A stretch of 64,000 nucleotides of DNA, taken from NCBI RefSeq assembly GCF_014694385.1, contig NZ_JAAOCA010000019.1:1-64000 (forward strand). Reading direction: 5' to 3'. Origin of the DNA: Pseudomonas typographi (GTDB lineage: Bacteria > Pseudomonadota > Gammaproteobacteria > Pseudomonadales > Pseudomonadaceae). This document shows, in pieces, positions 56,339 through 64,000 of the stretch. The notes under the pieces were generated by a model. It was not told where the DNA came from and did no database searches. It saw only the letters and a program-made list of their open reading frames with translations. Made by a program: the position numbers and the translations under genes. How positions within the stretch are numbered: the first letter of the stretch is position 1; every line of letters starts with the position of its first letter.

Positions 56339-57424
56339 CTATTCGTGTTGGCGCAGCGCCGAGCAAGCGCCGCATTTGGCGCAGCCGGCGTGGATGTTGG
56401 CCGAATGCAGGCCGTGGCGGCGCAGGCTTTGGCCGATGCGAGGGTACAGCGCCTGCATGAATTCGCTGCTGGGCTTGGGGTGGCCTGCCAATGGAGTGCC
56501 GTCGATGGGCACGAACGGCACCACGAAGGGGTACACCCCCATGGCCGCGAGCCGCTCGCTCATCTGGGCGATGGCGTCTTGGCTGTCGCCCAGGCCTGCG
56601 AGGATGTACGTGCTTACCTGGCCATGGCCGAACACCTTCACCGCCGCCTCGAAGGCGCTGAAGTAGCGCGCCAGCGGCACCTGCGCCTTGCCCGGCATGA
56701 TCTTGGCGCGTACCGCGTCGGTCACCGCTTCCAGGTGCATGCCCAACGACACCACGCCGGCCTGTTTGAGCCGGATGAACCAGCTGTCATCATCCGGTGG
56801 CTCGCATTGCGCCTGGATTGGCAACGCCACCACCGCGCTCACCGCGGCCGCAGATTCACACAGGATGGCCGCGCCACGGTCGGGCGTGTTCGGTGTGCCG
56901 GTAGTCATCACCATGTGTTTGACGCCATCCAGGCGCACCGCAGCCTCAGCCACCTCCGCCAGTTGCGCTGGGCGCTTGCGGGCGATGGTGTTACCGCTGG
57001 CCAGGGATTGGCCAATGGCACAGAACTGGCAGGCGCTTTCGGCCTGGTTGAGGCGAATGCAATGCTGCAACACGGTGGTGGCGAGCACGTCCCGGCTGTG
57101 CAGGGTGGCGATCTTCCGATAGGGGATACCGTCGGCGGTGGCCAGGGCGTAGAACTTCGGCACAGCGGGCAAGGCCACCCGGCCCAGTGCCTGGCCTTCG
57201 CGAAAAATCAGCGCATGCTCGCCGGCCGCGTCGGGCACGGCGTGGTAGGGCGATTGCAACGAGGCTTGGTTGAGCATCGGCACCATGGCGGTGTGCTCGC
57301 CCAGGGTCAGCGCTTTGTGGTCCGACGGGCCGGCGCCGCCCTTGCGCGCCAAGCCGCCGTCGCCCTGCCAGCGCAAGCCGTGGCACTGCAGTTCACTGAG
57401 CAGGTGTTGCGCCAGGTCAACCAT
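56339..57424 (-). CDS. nitD: Nit1C radical SAM protein NitD (MSMEG_0568 family)
   Basis: A 361-residue radical SAM-superfamily enzyme. The likely cluster ligands are C122, C132 and C135, a C-X9-C-X2-C spacing instead of the usual C-X3-C-X2-C. A second Cys group, [10 protein letters not shown] (C-X2-C-X2-C), sits at the extreme C-terminus and may hold an auxiliary Fe-S cluster. The start ATG at 57424 has GAGGAG and overlaps nitC by 8 bp; an upstream start lacks a ribosome site. The reaction is unknown. Confidence 0.92.
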   Translation of the reverse strand: MVDLAQHLLSELQCHGLRWQGDGGLARKGGAGPSDHKALTLGEHTAMVPMLNQASLQSPYHAVPDAAGEHALIFREGQALGRVALPAVPKFYALATADGIPYRKIATLHSRDVLATTVLQHCIRLNQAESACQFCAIGQSLASGNTIARKRPAQLAEVAEAAVRLDGVKHMVMTTGTPNTPDRGAAILCESAAAVSAVVALPIQAQCEPPDDDSWFIRLKQAGVVSLGMHLEAVTDAVRAKIMPGKAQVPLARYFSAFEAAVKVFGHGQVSTYILAGLGDSQDAIAQMSERLAAMGVYPFVVPFVPIDGTPLAGHPKPSSEFMQALYPRIGQSLRRHGLHSANIHAGCAKCGACSALRQHE

Positions 57425-58370
57425 GGGTAAGCTCCTCGAAACCGTTGCGGCGTTCATGCACGTGGCGGGCGGGGCGGCGGTCGATCAGCAGGCTGAGCAG
57501 CTCTGGGCGGCTGTAATGGCCTACGGAGTCCATCATGCGTTTGCGCTTGGCGATCAGGTTCAGGTCCAGGTCGGCGATCACCGCGCCTTCACCTTCGGTG
57601 AGCTGGCCAAGCAGCTTGCCCTCTGGGGTCACGATGGCGGTGAAGCAGCCGCCGGAAATCGGCTCGGCTTGGCAACCGGTGTCGGCCATCACCTGTGCTT
57701 GTTGTTCCGGCGCCAGCCAAGCGGTGGCGTTGACCACGAAACAGCCGGCTTCCAGGGCGTGGTGGCGTATGGTCACTTCGATCTGCTCGGCGAATACCTG
57801 GCCCACCAATGAGCCCGGGAACATGCCCGCATGGATTTGCTCGCCATCGGCCATCAGTGCATAGCGCGCCAGCGGGTTGTAATGCTCCCAGCAGGCCAGC
57901 GCACCGACGCGGCCCACGGCAGTGTCGCTGGCACGCAGGCCGGCGCCATCGCCTTGGCCCCAGACCATGCGTTCGTGATAGGTGGGGGTGATCTTGCGCC
58001 GATGCTGGGCCAGCCGGCCATCGGCGTCGAACAGCAGTTGGGCGTTGTAGAGGGTACCGCCGTCGCGCTCGTTGACTCCGATGCAGGCCACGATACCCGC
58101 CTCACGGCAGGCTTCGCCGATTTGCGCGGTCACCTCCGACGGCACCGTGACCGATTCTTGCATCAGGCGCAGGTGCTCGCGGCCCATGGCCACCGGCGCT
58201 TGCACGAAGGAAAAATACGGGTAGTAGGGGACCACGGTTTCAGGGAATACCGCAAAGCGCACGCCTTCGCGGCCCAGGTCGAGCAGGGTTTGGCAGAGCT
58301 TGGCGACGGTGGCTTCCCGTGAATACAGTACGGGGCTGAACTGTACCGCGGCGGCGCGAACAGTGGGCAT
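57417..58370 (-). CDS. nitC: Nitrilase NitC (Nit6803 type)
   Basis: A 317-residue nitrilase hydrolysing nitriles to acids and ammonia. The complete triad is E44 ([10 protein letters not shown]), K126 ([20 protein letters not shown] region) and C160 ([10 protein letters not shown]). The sequence belongs to the Nit6803/sll0784 subgroup that is always part of this cluster. In P. pseudoalcaligenes, nitC is reported essential for growth on cyanide. Cytoplasmic; 58 bp after nitB. Confidence 0.96.
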   Translation of the reverse strand: MPTVRAAAVQFSPVLYSREATVAKLCQTLLDLGREGVRFAVFPETVVPYYPYFSFVQAPVAMGREHLRLMQESVTVPSEVTAQIGEACREAGIVACIGVNERDGGTLYNAQLLFDADGRLAQHRRKITPTYHERMVWGQGDGAGLRASDTAVGRVGALACWEHYNPLARYALMADGEQIHAGMFPGSLVGQVFAEQIEVTIRHHALEAGCFVVNATAWLAPEQQAQVMADTGCQAEPISGGCFTAIVTPEGKLLGQLTEGEGAVIADLDLNLIAKRKRMMDSVGHYSRPELLSLLIDRRPARHVHERRNGFEELTHG

Positions 58371-58428
58371 GGGTGGCTCCTGGAAAAAAGGGCCCCACGC
58401 CCGCTCGGGCGCAGGGAGGGCGTACCGT

Positions 58429-58911
58429 TCAGGCGGTCCAGGTGTCGATGATCAGCGCGCCTTCACGGCGCATCAGCAGGCGCAGGTCCATCACGTCTAG
58501 CGGGTTGATGGCGCGGATGCCTTCGATCAGGGCCTTTTCGGTTTGCCCATACAGGGCCTGCAAGGCAAAGCGGCAGGCGTACACTTCGCCACCTTCGGCG
58601 AGGAACGCCTTGAGCTGGTTGTTCACCGCCAGGTGCCCGGGGAACGCCTCGGCGCCCAACGTGGGGAAGCCGCGCTGAACACCCAATTGCACGCCCGGCC
58701 CATACAGCAGCACCTTGGTTTCGAAGCCCTTGCGCAGTAGGCGCTTGGCTTGTAGCAGGTTCACCAGGCCGATCGAGCCTTCGAAGGCGATAGTGTGAAA
58801 GGTCAGCAGGGCTTTCTCGCCCGGTTCGGCCTTGACGTCCTCGAAAACCTTTTCTTCATAGTTCACCAAAAAGTCGCCGTCTTTGTACTGCTCGATGTTC
58901 ACGCTGGGCAT
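58429..58911 (-). CDS. nitB: Nit1C protein NitB (MSMEG_0572/Sll0783 family)
   Basis: A 160-residue protein, first gene of the nit operon, matching the MSMEG_0572/Sll0783 nitrogen starvation response family: [58 protein letters not shown]. The fold is probably DsrE-like (an alpha/beta protein with a conserved Cys, [10 protein letters not shown]); that is inference. It has GGAG 9 nt before the ATG and a sigma-54 promoter about 47 nt upstream. Confidence 0.92.
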   Translation of the reverse strand: MPSVNIEQYKDGDFLVNYEEKVFEDVKAEPGEKALLTFHTIAFEGSIGLVNLLQAKRLLRKGFETKVLLYGPGVQLGVQRGFPTLGAEAFPGHLAVNNQLKAFLAEGGEVYACRFALQALYGQTEKALIEGIRAINPLDVMDLRLLMRREGALIIDTWTA

Positions 58912-58968
58912 CGCTTCGTCTCCGTGGGGCGGCCTTCACCAAAGCGGCGAAGGCGTTTACAGAGGCAT

Positions 58969-58985
58969 AGCCAGGCCCGTGCCAA
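58969..58985 (-). promoter_or_regulatory. Sigma-54 (-24/-12) promoter of the nit operon
   Basis: Read on the minus strand: TTGGCACGGGCCTGGCT. This matches YTGGCACGrNNNTTGCW except for one position in the -12 element, and keeps the essential GG and GC with exact spacing. Predicted start is near 58958, about 47 nt before the nitB ATG. The divergent nitA encodes a sigma-54 activator. Confidence 0.82.
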
Positions 58986-59072
58986 TTTTCATGGTGTGTG
59001 CATAAGTGATTGATTCGTAGCTATAAAAGCATCTGATCTGGTTTTTTCGGTGCAAACTGGGCCTACCGCTAC

Positions 59073-59108
59073 GCTACGAAAAACAGTACTAATACGAGTT
59101 TTCGTAGC
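59073..59108. promoter_or_regulatory. Inverted repeat, candidate NitA upstream activator site
   Basis: GCTACGAAAA (59073-59082) and TTTTCGTAGC (59099-59108) form a perfect 10-bp inverted repeat with a 16-bp spacer, 115-150 bp upstream of the predicted nit start. A further half-site ATTCGTAGCT lies at 59013-59022. This is the usual place and shape for a sigma-54 activator binding site, and it also lies just before nitA, allowing autoregulation. Confidence 0.65.
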
Positions 59109-59130
59109 CAACAGTACGAGGCTTCGTGTC

Positions 59131-61020
59131 ATGAGCGAGACCGATTACTTCGAGGCATGGGCAGACCTTGCCTATGCGTCCCGGCACATGGCCTTCGAGC
59201 ACTGCGCCGAGGCCATCGCCGTGCTCGACCCCTGGGCCGACCGTTTTGTAGACTTGAACATCGCCACCTGCCGGCTGTTTGGCCACCCCCGCCAGCTATT
59301 GCTCGAGCGCCCGGTGAGCCGGTTGTTCGGCCACCAGTTGGCGGATTTGATCGTGTTCACCCAAGGGGTGATGGAAAAGGGCCGTGGCTGGAGCGACGCA
59401 CTCAGTTGCCAGTGCAAAAGTGGCGAGCGGCTGCAATTGGAAGTGTCTGCTACCACCCTGGCCGGCCACGCCCGGCCGCACTTGGTGCTAGTACTGCGTG
59501 AGCAAAGCGAACAACGTTTCCAGCGCGACCGGGCCATTACCGAGCGCACCATGCGCGCCGGGCTGCTGGAGTGGCGCAATATCCTCAACCTGTTCCAGGA
59601 AACCGAGCGCGATAACCAACTGTTGCTCAGTGCGGTGGGCGATGGCATCTACAGCATCGACAGCCAGGGCCTAGCCACCTTCGTGAACCCCGCCGGGGCG
59701 CGCATGCTCGGCTGGGAGCCTACCGACATGATCGGTAAGAACATCCACCGCATTCACCACCACAGCCATGCCGACGGCAGCCATTACCCCGTGGAGGATT
59801 GCCCGATCTACCGCGCGGTGCGCGATGGGGTCGTGCATGAGGGCCGCCAGGAGGTGTTCTGGCGGCGCGATGGCAGTTGCTTCCCGGTCGAATTCACCAG
59901 CACCCCGGTGATCGCAGACAGCCGCATCGTCGGTGCAGTGGTAGTGTTTCGTGATATCACCGAGCGGCGTACCACTGAGCAACAACTGCAACAAGCGCTG
60001 GCCGAGTTGCAGCAGCTCAAGCAACGCCTGGAAGAACAAAACGCCTACCTGCAAGAAGAAATCCGTATCGAACACAGTTACCGGGAAATCGTCGGCCAGA
60101 GCGAGGCGATCCTTAAAATCGTACGGCAGATCGACGTGGTAGCCCCCACCGATGCCAGTGTGCTGATCCACGGTGAATCCGGCACCGGCAAAGAGCTGAT
60201 CGCCCGCGCCATCCACCAGGCCAGCCGCCGTGCCGAGCAGCCGTTGATCCGGGTGAACTGCGCGGCGATCCCGGCAGACCTGTTCGAAAGCGAGTTCTTC
60301 GGCCATGTGCGCGGGGCCTTCACTGGCGCGCTGCGTGACCGCACCGGGCGTTTTGAACTGGCCGATGGCGGCACCTTGTTCCTCGATGAGATCGGCGAAA
60401 TCCCCTTGGACCTGCAAAGCAAGTTGCTGCGAGTGTTGCAGGAGGGGCAGTTCGAGCGGGTGGGGGAGGAGCGCACGCGCAAGGTGGATGTGCGCATCAT
60501 CGCGGCGACCAACCGCGACCTGCGCGTAGAGGTGGCGGCCAAGCGCTTTCGCGAAGACCTGTACTTTCGCCTGAACGTGTTCCCGCTGACCTCGCCTGCA
60601 CTGCGCGAGCGGCCTGAAGATGTCGCCCCGTTGGCGGCGCATTTTCTGAAGCAGATCGGCCAGCGCCTGAACCGCCCGGGCCGGCGTTTGCGCAAAGGCG
60701 ACATCGAGCGCCTACAGCGTTACAGCTGGCCAGGTAACATCCGCGAATTGCAAAACGTGATCGAGCGGGCACTGATTACCTCCCGCGGGGCCGAACTGGA
60801 CCTGGTGCTGCCCAGCGACTCGGCGCCCAGCGAACCGGCCTCGGCGGCGCCGAAGCGGATACTCACCGATGCCGAGCTGCGCCAGTACGAGCGGGACAAC
60901 ACCCTGGCGGCGCTGGAGGCCTGCGCTGGCAAATTGTTCGGCGCCGACGGCGCGGCGCAAATGCTGGGGATCAAACCGACTACCCTGGCGTCGCGGCTGA
61001 AAAAAATCGCAGCGCCCTGA
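59131..61020 (+). CDS. nitA: Sigma-54-dependent activator NitA
   Basis: A 629-residue enhancer-binding protein. Two PAS-like domains (about 15-120 and 165-285, the second with GDGIYSIDSQGLATFVNPAG and FRDITERR), a coiled coil (about 285-325), and an AAA+ domain with Walker A GESGTGKE, the sigma-54 contact GAFTGA and Walker B LFLDEIGEI. The C-terminal Fis-type HTH ends AAQMLGIKPTTLASRLKKI. ATG at 59131 gives MSETDYFEAW. It is divergent from nitB and should activate nitB-H in response to a small molecule or nitrogen signal. Confidence 0.94.
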   Translation: MSETDYFEAWADLAYASRHMAFEHCAEAIAVLDPWADRFVDLNIATCRLFGHPRQLLLERPVSRLFGHQLADLIVFTQGVMEKGRGWSDALSCQCKSGERLQLEVSATTLAGHARPHLVLVLREQSEQRFQRDRAITERTMRAGLLEWRNILNLFQETERDNQLLLSAVGDGIYSIDSQGLATFVNPAGARMLGWEPTDMIGKNIHRIHHHSHADGSHYPVEDCPIYRAVRDGVVHEGRQEVFWRRDGSCFPVEFTSTPVIADSRIVGAVVVFRDITERRTTEQQLQQALAELQQLKQRLEEQNAYLQEEIRIEHSYREIVGQSEAILKIVRQIDVVAPTDASVLIHGESGTGKELIARAIHQASRRAEQPLIRVNCAAIPADLFESEFFGHVRGAFTGALRDRTGRFELADGGTLFLDEIGEIPLDLQSKLLRVLQEGQFERVGEERTRKVDVRIIAATNRDLRVEVAAKRFREDLYFRLNVFPLTSPALRERPEDVAPLAAHFLKQIGQRLNRPGRRLRKGDIERLQRYSWPGNIRELQNVIERALITSRGAELDLVLPSDSAPSEPASAAPKRILTDAELRQYERDNTLAALEACAGKLFGADGAAQMLGIKPTTLASRLKKIAAP

Positions 61021-61038
61021 AACACCACACCCGGTTGT

Positions 61039-61980
61039 TTACAAACCCTTCGCCTCGTCTGCCCCCAGGTGCACGTTCATGCATTGCACCGCCGCCCCGG
61101 CGGCACCTTTGCCGAGGTTGTCGAGGCGGCAGATCAGGTTGATGCGCTCGTCGTTGCCGAACACGAACAGGTCGGCGCGGTTGGTGTCGTTGCAGCCCTG
61201 CACATCGAAGAAGCCGCCGCTGAGGTTACCGGCGTCATCGCCGAAGGGCAGCACGCGGATGAACTGTTCGCCGTGGTAATGCTTGGCCAGGGCGGCTTGC
61301 AGCGCCTGCGGCGTGGCACCGTTGGCCAGTTGCGACGGGTGCAGGGGAATGGTCACCGCCAGGCCCTTGAGGAAATTGCCCACGATAGGGTTGAACACCG
61401 GCGCCTGGCCCAGGCCGGTTTGCACGCGCATTTCTGGCAGGTGTTTGTGCTGCTGGTTCAAGCCATACGGGCGCGGGCTATGCAGTGCCGGGCCGCCCGC
61501 TTGGTAGTCGGCGATCATCTGTTTGCCGCCGCCGCTGTAGCCGGTGATTGAGGTGGCGCTGAGCAGGGCGCTGGCCGGCAGCAGCCCGGCATCGACCAGC
61601 GGGCGCACCAGCAGGATAAACGCGGTGGCGTGGCAGCCAGGGTTGGCGATGCGCTTGGTGGCCCGTAGTTTCTCGCGCTGCCCTGGGGCGAGTTCCGGCA
61701 GGCCGTATACCCACGCTGGGTCGATACGAAACGCCGTGCTCGCATCGATCACGCAGGTGTCGGGGTTTTCCAGCAGGGTGACCGCTTCGCGCGAGGCGGC
61801 ATCGGGCAGGCACAAAAAGGCCAGGTCCGCGGCATTGAGCAGGCGGCCGCGCTCTACCGGGTCTTTGCGCTTGGCTTCGTCGATGCGCAGCAGTTCGATA
61901 TCGTCACGCTTGCTCAGGTAATCGAGCAAGCGCAGGCCGGTGGTGCCTTCCTGGCCGTCGACATAGATCTTGTGGGTCAT
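61039..61980 (-). CDS. argC: N-acetyl-gamma-glutamyl-phosphate reductase ArgC (short type)
   Basis: A 313-residue NADPH-dependent reductase of arginine synthesis. It is the shorter type 2 form: [18 protein letters not shown], active-site Cys in [23 protein letters not shown] and HKHLPEM. Many pseudomonads carry a long ArgC elsewhere, so this may be the second copy. No other arg gene is adjacent. Confidence 0.93.
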   Translation of the reverse strand: MTHKIYVDGQEGTTGLRLLDYLSKRDDIELLRIDEAKRKDPVERGRLLNAADLAFLCLPDAASREAVTLLENPDTCVIDASTAFRIDPAWVYGLPELAPGQREKLRATKRIANPGCHATAFILLVRPLVDAGLLPASALLSATSITGYSGGGKQMIADYQAGGPALHSPRPYGLNQQHKHLPEMRVQTGLGQAPVFNPIVGNFLKGLAVTIPLHPSQLANGATPQALQAALAKHYHGEQFIRVLPFGDDAGNLSGGFFDVQGCNDTNRADLFVFGNDERINLICRLDNLGKGAAGAAVQCMNVHLGADEAKGL

Positions 61981-62118
61981 CTTGAAGCCTCTGTGGGGTG
62001 CGCATGGGCAAATGGGGGCAAGAGTTTAACCCGTGTGTGGGGGCCAATGGAAACCGTGGCAAACCTGTGGGCGCCGCGTATTGTCTGATGCAGTGAGCCT
62101 TGAAACGGAGTGATTGCG

Positions 62119-62430
62119 ATGGACCTTACCCTGAGTGAGCACGAGCTGCCTGGCGCCGATCTACGCGGGGCGCTCGAGCTGTGGATCACCGGCCCCACCG
62201 GCCCGCGCCAGCCGCTGACGGAGGCTGGGCAGTTTTGCCTGTGGCGCGGCCGGCCCATGGTGAGCCATGACATGCTCAGCGAGGGCACCCATGAGCAGAA
62301 CGTGCGCAGGGTGTGGCTGCGCCTGGAGCACCCACAAGACCCAGCCCGCCTGGGCTGGGCCGAGGCCCAGGTGCGCCAGCGGGTGCAGGCGCAGGGGCTG
62401 GAAGGCGAGTTCTACCCCACACAGGCCTAG
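62119..62430 (+). CDS. Hypothetical protein
   Basis: A 103-residue soluble protein starting MDLTLSEHELPGADLRGALE. The ATG at 62119 follows ACGGAG at good spacing. It contains WLRLEHPQDPARLGWAEAQV and has no membrane helices or known motif. It is preceded by a 138-bp gap from divergent argC. I do not recognise the family. Confidence 0.65.
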   Translation: MDLTLSEHELPGADLRGALELWITGPTGPRQPLTEAGQFCLWRGRPMVSHDMLSEGTHEQNVRRVWLRLEHPQDPARLGWAEAQVRQRVQAQGLEGEFYPTQA

Positions 62431-62583
62431 CGTGGCGTCGCATAAGCGGGCCGAACACGTTTGCTGTGGCCTCTCGCGCACGGGCTGCGCGGGCGCCGCC
62501 CGTGCGCCGGCCATCGGCGGTATTGAACGGTGCAGTGGCACGGGCTTCGAACGGGTATCAATGGCCCGATCAGGAGTATCTGG

Positions 62584-62847
62584 ATGAAAGACCAAACCCA
62601 AGGCCAATGGCCCCAGCGTGAGGGGCCCGAGCACGCCCGTGGCTTGCCGGGGTACCCCGAGCAGGGCCATAGGCCCAAGGCTGGCGCAGGGCAAGATGAG
62701 CCAGGTTTTGACCCCGACTCGCCGGACGTGAAAGACCCACAAATGGACCCGCTGCACCCCGCCGAGGTGCCCGAGGTACCGGGCGAGGATGTGACCACCG
62801 AGCGCCGCGCCCCGGGCCATGAGTACCCGCCCTACAGCAAGCCTTAA
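62584..62847 (+). CDS. Small Pro/Glu/Asp-rich hypothetical protein
   Basis: An 87-residue acidic, proline-rich, probably disordered protein (DEPGFDPDSPDVKDPQMDPL, then HPAEVPEVPGED) without hydrophobic stretches. AGGAG precedes the ATG. Proteins of this composition are common in Pseudomonas and unassigned; I cannot name the family with certainty. Confidence 0.65.
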   Translation: MKDQTQGQWPQREGPEHARGLPGYPEQGHRPKAGAGQDEPGFDPDSPDVKDPQMDPLHPAEVPEVPGEDVTTERRAPGHEYPPYSKP

Positions 62848-62913
62848 GGGCTGTAACGTTACAGCCAGTGCGCTATCGTGTCGGTATCGTTCATAACAAC
62901 AAGGACCTGCCCG

Positions 62914-64000
62914 ATGCCTCTGGCTCACCTAGCCCATTTGCCCCGCAGCAGTTGGCTGCGCAAGCCTGGCCACCACCGCTGGCTCGAAGACGAGGGCGAT
63001 CGCTTGCTGGCGTTTGCCCGTGCCGCGCGCATGCCCGGCGGTTTCGGTAGCCTCGATGGGTTTGGCCGTTTGCCGGCCGATGCGGTACCCGACACCACCT
63101 TCAGCGCCCGCATGACCCACTGCTTCGCCCTGGCGCACTTGCTGGGCCTGCCAGGTTATGCCGACTTGGCAGACCATGGCCTGGCGGCCTTGGCCGGCCC
63201 TCTGCGGGATGCCGAGCACGGTGGCTGGTTTTCATCGGCGGCGCGGGAGGGCAGCAAGGGCTGCTACGTGCATGCCTTCGTGTGCTTGGCGGCCAGCTCT
63301 GCCTATGTGGCCGAGCGCCCTGGTGCGCAGGCGCTGCTTGAGCAGGCGGCCGCGGTTTATCAGCAACATTTTTGGGCCGACGCCGAAGGCGCTTTTCGGG
63401 AGTCGTTCGCCCGCGATTGGCAAAGCGAGGAACCTTACCGTGGCGCCAACAGCAACATGCACAGCGTGGAAGCCTGCCTCGCCCTGGCGGCGGCACTGAG
63501 CCAACCGGTGTGGCTCGACCGGGCCTTGGCCGTGGCCCAGCGGGTGGTGCATGAGCGCCCGGGCGAGGGCGTTAACGAGCATTTCGACCTCCACTGGCAA
63601 CCCCTGCCGGATTACAACCGCGACGCCCCCGACCACCCGTTTCGCCCCTACGGCCTCACACCTGGGCACGCCTTCGAGTGGGCGCGCTTACTGCTGGAAC
63701 TGGAAGCTGCGCGCAAAAGCGCCGGCCTCGACGCGCCGCCCTGGCTGTTCGAAGACGCCCCCGCGTTGTTTCGCTATGGCGTCACCCGCGGCTGGGCCGT
63801 CGATGGCTTGCCAGGGGTGGTGTACACGGTCAATGAAGCCGGTGCGCCGATAGTGCGCGAGCGCCTGCACTGGACCCTCGCCGAAGCCTGCGCGGCGGCA
63901 GCGACCCTGCTGCAGCGCTGTGGTGACGCCCAATACGAGCAGTGGTACCAGACGTTCTGGGGGTTTATCGACCAACACTTGATCGACCGCGTACATGGCA
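62914..64000 (+). CDS. AGE-family epimerase/isomerase (3' end outside window)
   Basis: An open frame from ATG 62914 (AAGGA 8 nt upstream) runs past the right edge; 362 residues are visible. It is an (alpha/alpha)6-barrel sugar isomerase of the N-acylglucosamine 2-epimerase family (YihS or mannose isomerase type): FSARMTHCFALAHLLG, the NSNMHSVEACLALAAA segment with the catalytic His, DYNRDAPDHPFRPYGLTPGH (second His) and ERLHWTLAEACAAAATLL. It likely interconverts an aldose and ketose such as mannose and fructose. Little more than the last helices should be missing. Confidence 0.88.
   Translation, partial: MPLAHLAHLPRSSWLRKPGHHRWLEDEGDRLLAFARAARMPGGFGSLDGFGRLPADAVPDTTFSARMTHCFALAHLLGLPGYADLADHGLAALAGPLRDAEHGGWFSSAAREGSKGCYVHAFVCLAASSAYVAERPGAQALLEQAAAVYQQHFWADAEGAFRESFARDWQSEEPYRGANSNMHSVEACLALAAALSQPVWLDRALAVAQRVVHERPGEGVNEHFDLHWQPLPDYNRDAPDHPFRPYGLTPGHAFEWARLLLELEAARKSAGLDAPPWLFEDAPALFRYGVTRGWAVDGLPGVVYTVNEAGAPIVRERLHWTLAEACAAAATLLQRCGDAQYEQWYQTFWGFIDQHLIDRVHG

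Noticed and set aside
59671..60642. 323-codon minus-strand frame inside nitA
   Set aside because: Antisense of the AAA+ domain; no ribosome site and low-quality protein.

Overview
The window is about 64 kb of GC-rich chromosomal DNA from a gammaproteobacterium, almost certainly a Pseudomonas (P. putida/P. fluorescens-like). The evidence is gene content and order (apeB, rluA, minE, minD, minC, late LPS acyltransferase; arsC-wrbA next to a TlpA-like lipoprotein), a PA1414-like 42-residue protein, FabV as enoyl-ACP reductase, and many LivHMGF-type uptake systems. Genes are tightly packed. I see no rRNA, tRNA, CRISPR array, prophage or complete insertion sequence.

Layout. 1-9.5 kb: end of an MFS permease, a DEAD-box helicase, a PA1414-like mini-gene, a lipoprotein, a LysR/PACE efflux pair, fabV, a DUF6555-like gene, a receiver-only response regulator facing a GAF-GGDEF-EAL protein, and a GlcG/HbpS-like protein. 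10-21 kb: a GNAT, the arsC-wrbA-Tag-like operon, a thioredoxin-like lipoprotein, cytochrome b561, LysR and AraC regulators, a nitrilase-fold membrane protein lacking its catalytic Cys, fadH, a PLP enzyme and thpR. 21-30 kb (all minus): ridA - D-amino-acid dehydrogenase - Asp/Glu racemase-like - GntR - HAAT-type ABC transporter - MFS - small HTH gene. This looks like one uptake and oxidation operon for an amino acid, probably a D-amino acid. 30-41 kb (all minus): TetR - Rieske oxygenase - VanB-type reductase - flavin monooxygenase - ABC transporter with a fused LivH-LivM permease - BenE. This looks like an operon for import and stepwise oxygenation of an aromatic acid. 41-50 kb: DUF421, MscS, apeB, rluA, the min operon and htrB/lpxL. 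49-53 kb: a LacI-controlled sugar-acid MFS gene, a small iron-permease-family membrane protein and a dienelactone hydrolase.

The most notable region is 53.2-61.0 kb, a complete Nit1C cluster: nitB-nitC-nitD-nitE-nitF-nitG-nitH on the minus strand, with nitA, a sigma-54 activator, divergent. This cluster is linked to growth on cyanide and nitriles as nitrogen source in Pseudomonas pseudoalcaligenes and other bacteria, but the chemistry of most of its products is undescribed. The nitA-nitB gap holds a -24/-12 promoter pointing at nitB and, about 100-150 bp further upstream, an inverted repeat suited to be the NitA site. The window closes with argC, two small unknown genes and the start of an AGE-family epimerase/isomerase gene.

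Functions are assigned from protein motifs and recalled family resemblance only; no database search was possible. Starts were moved downstream from the longest frame where a Shine-Dalgarno site, signal peptide or family length favoured it.
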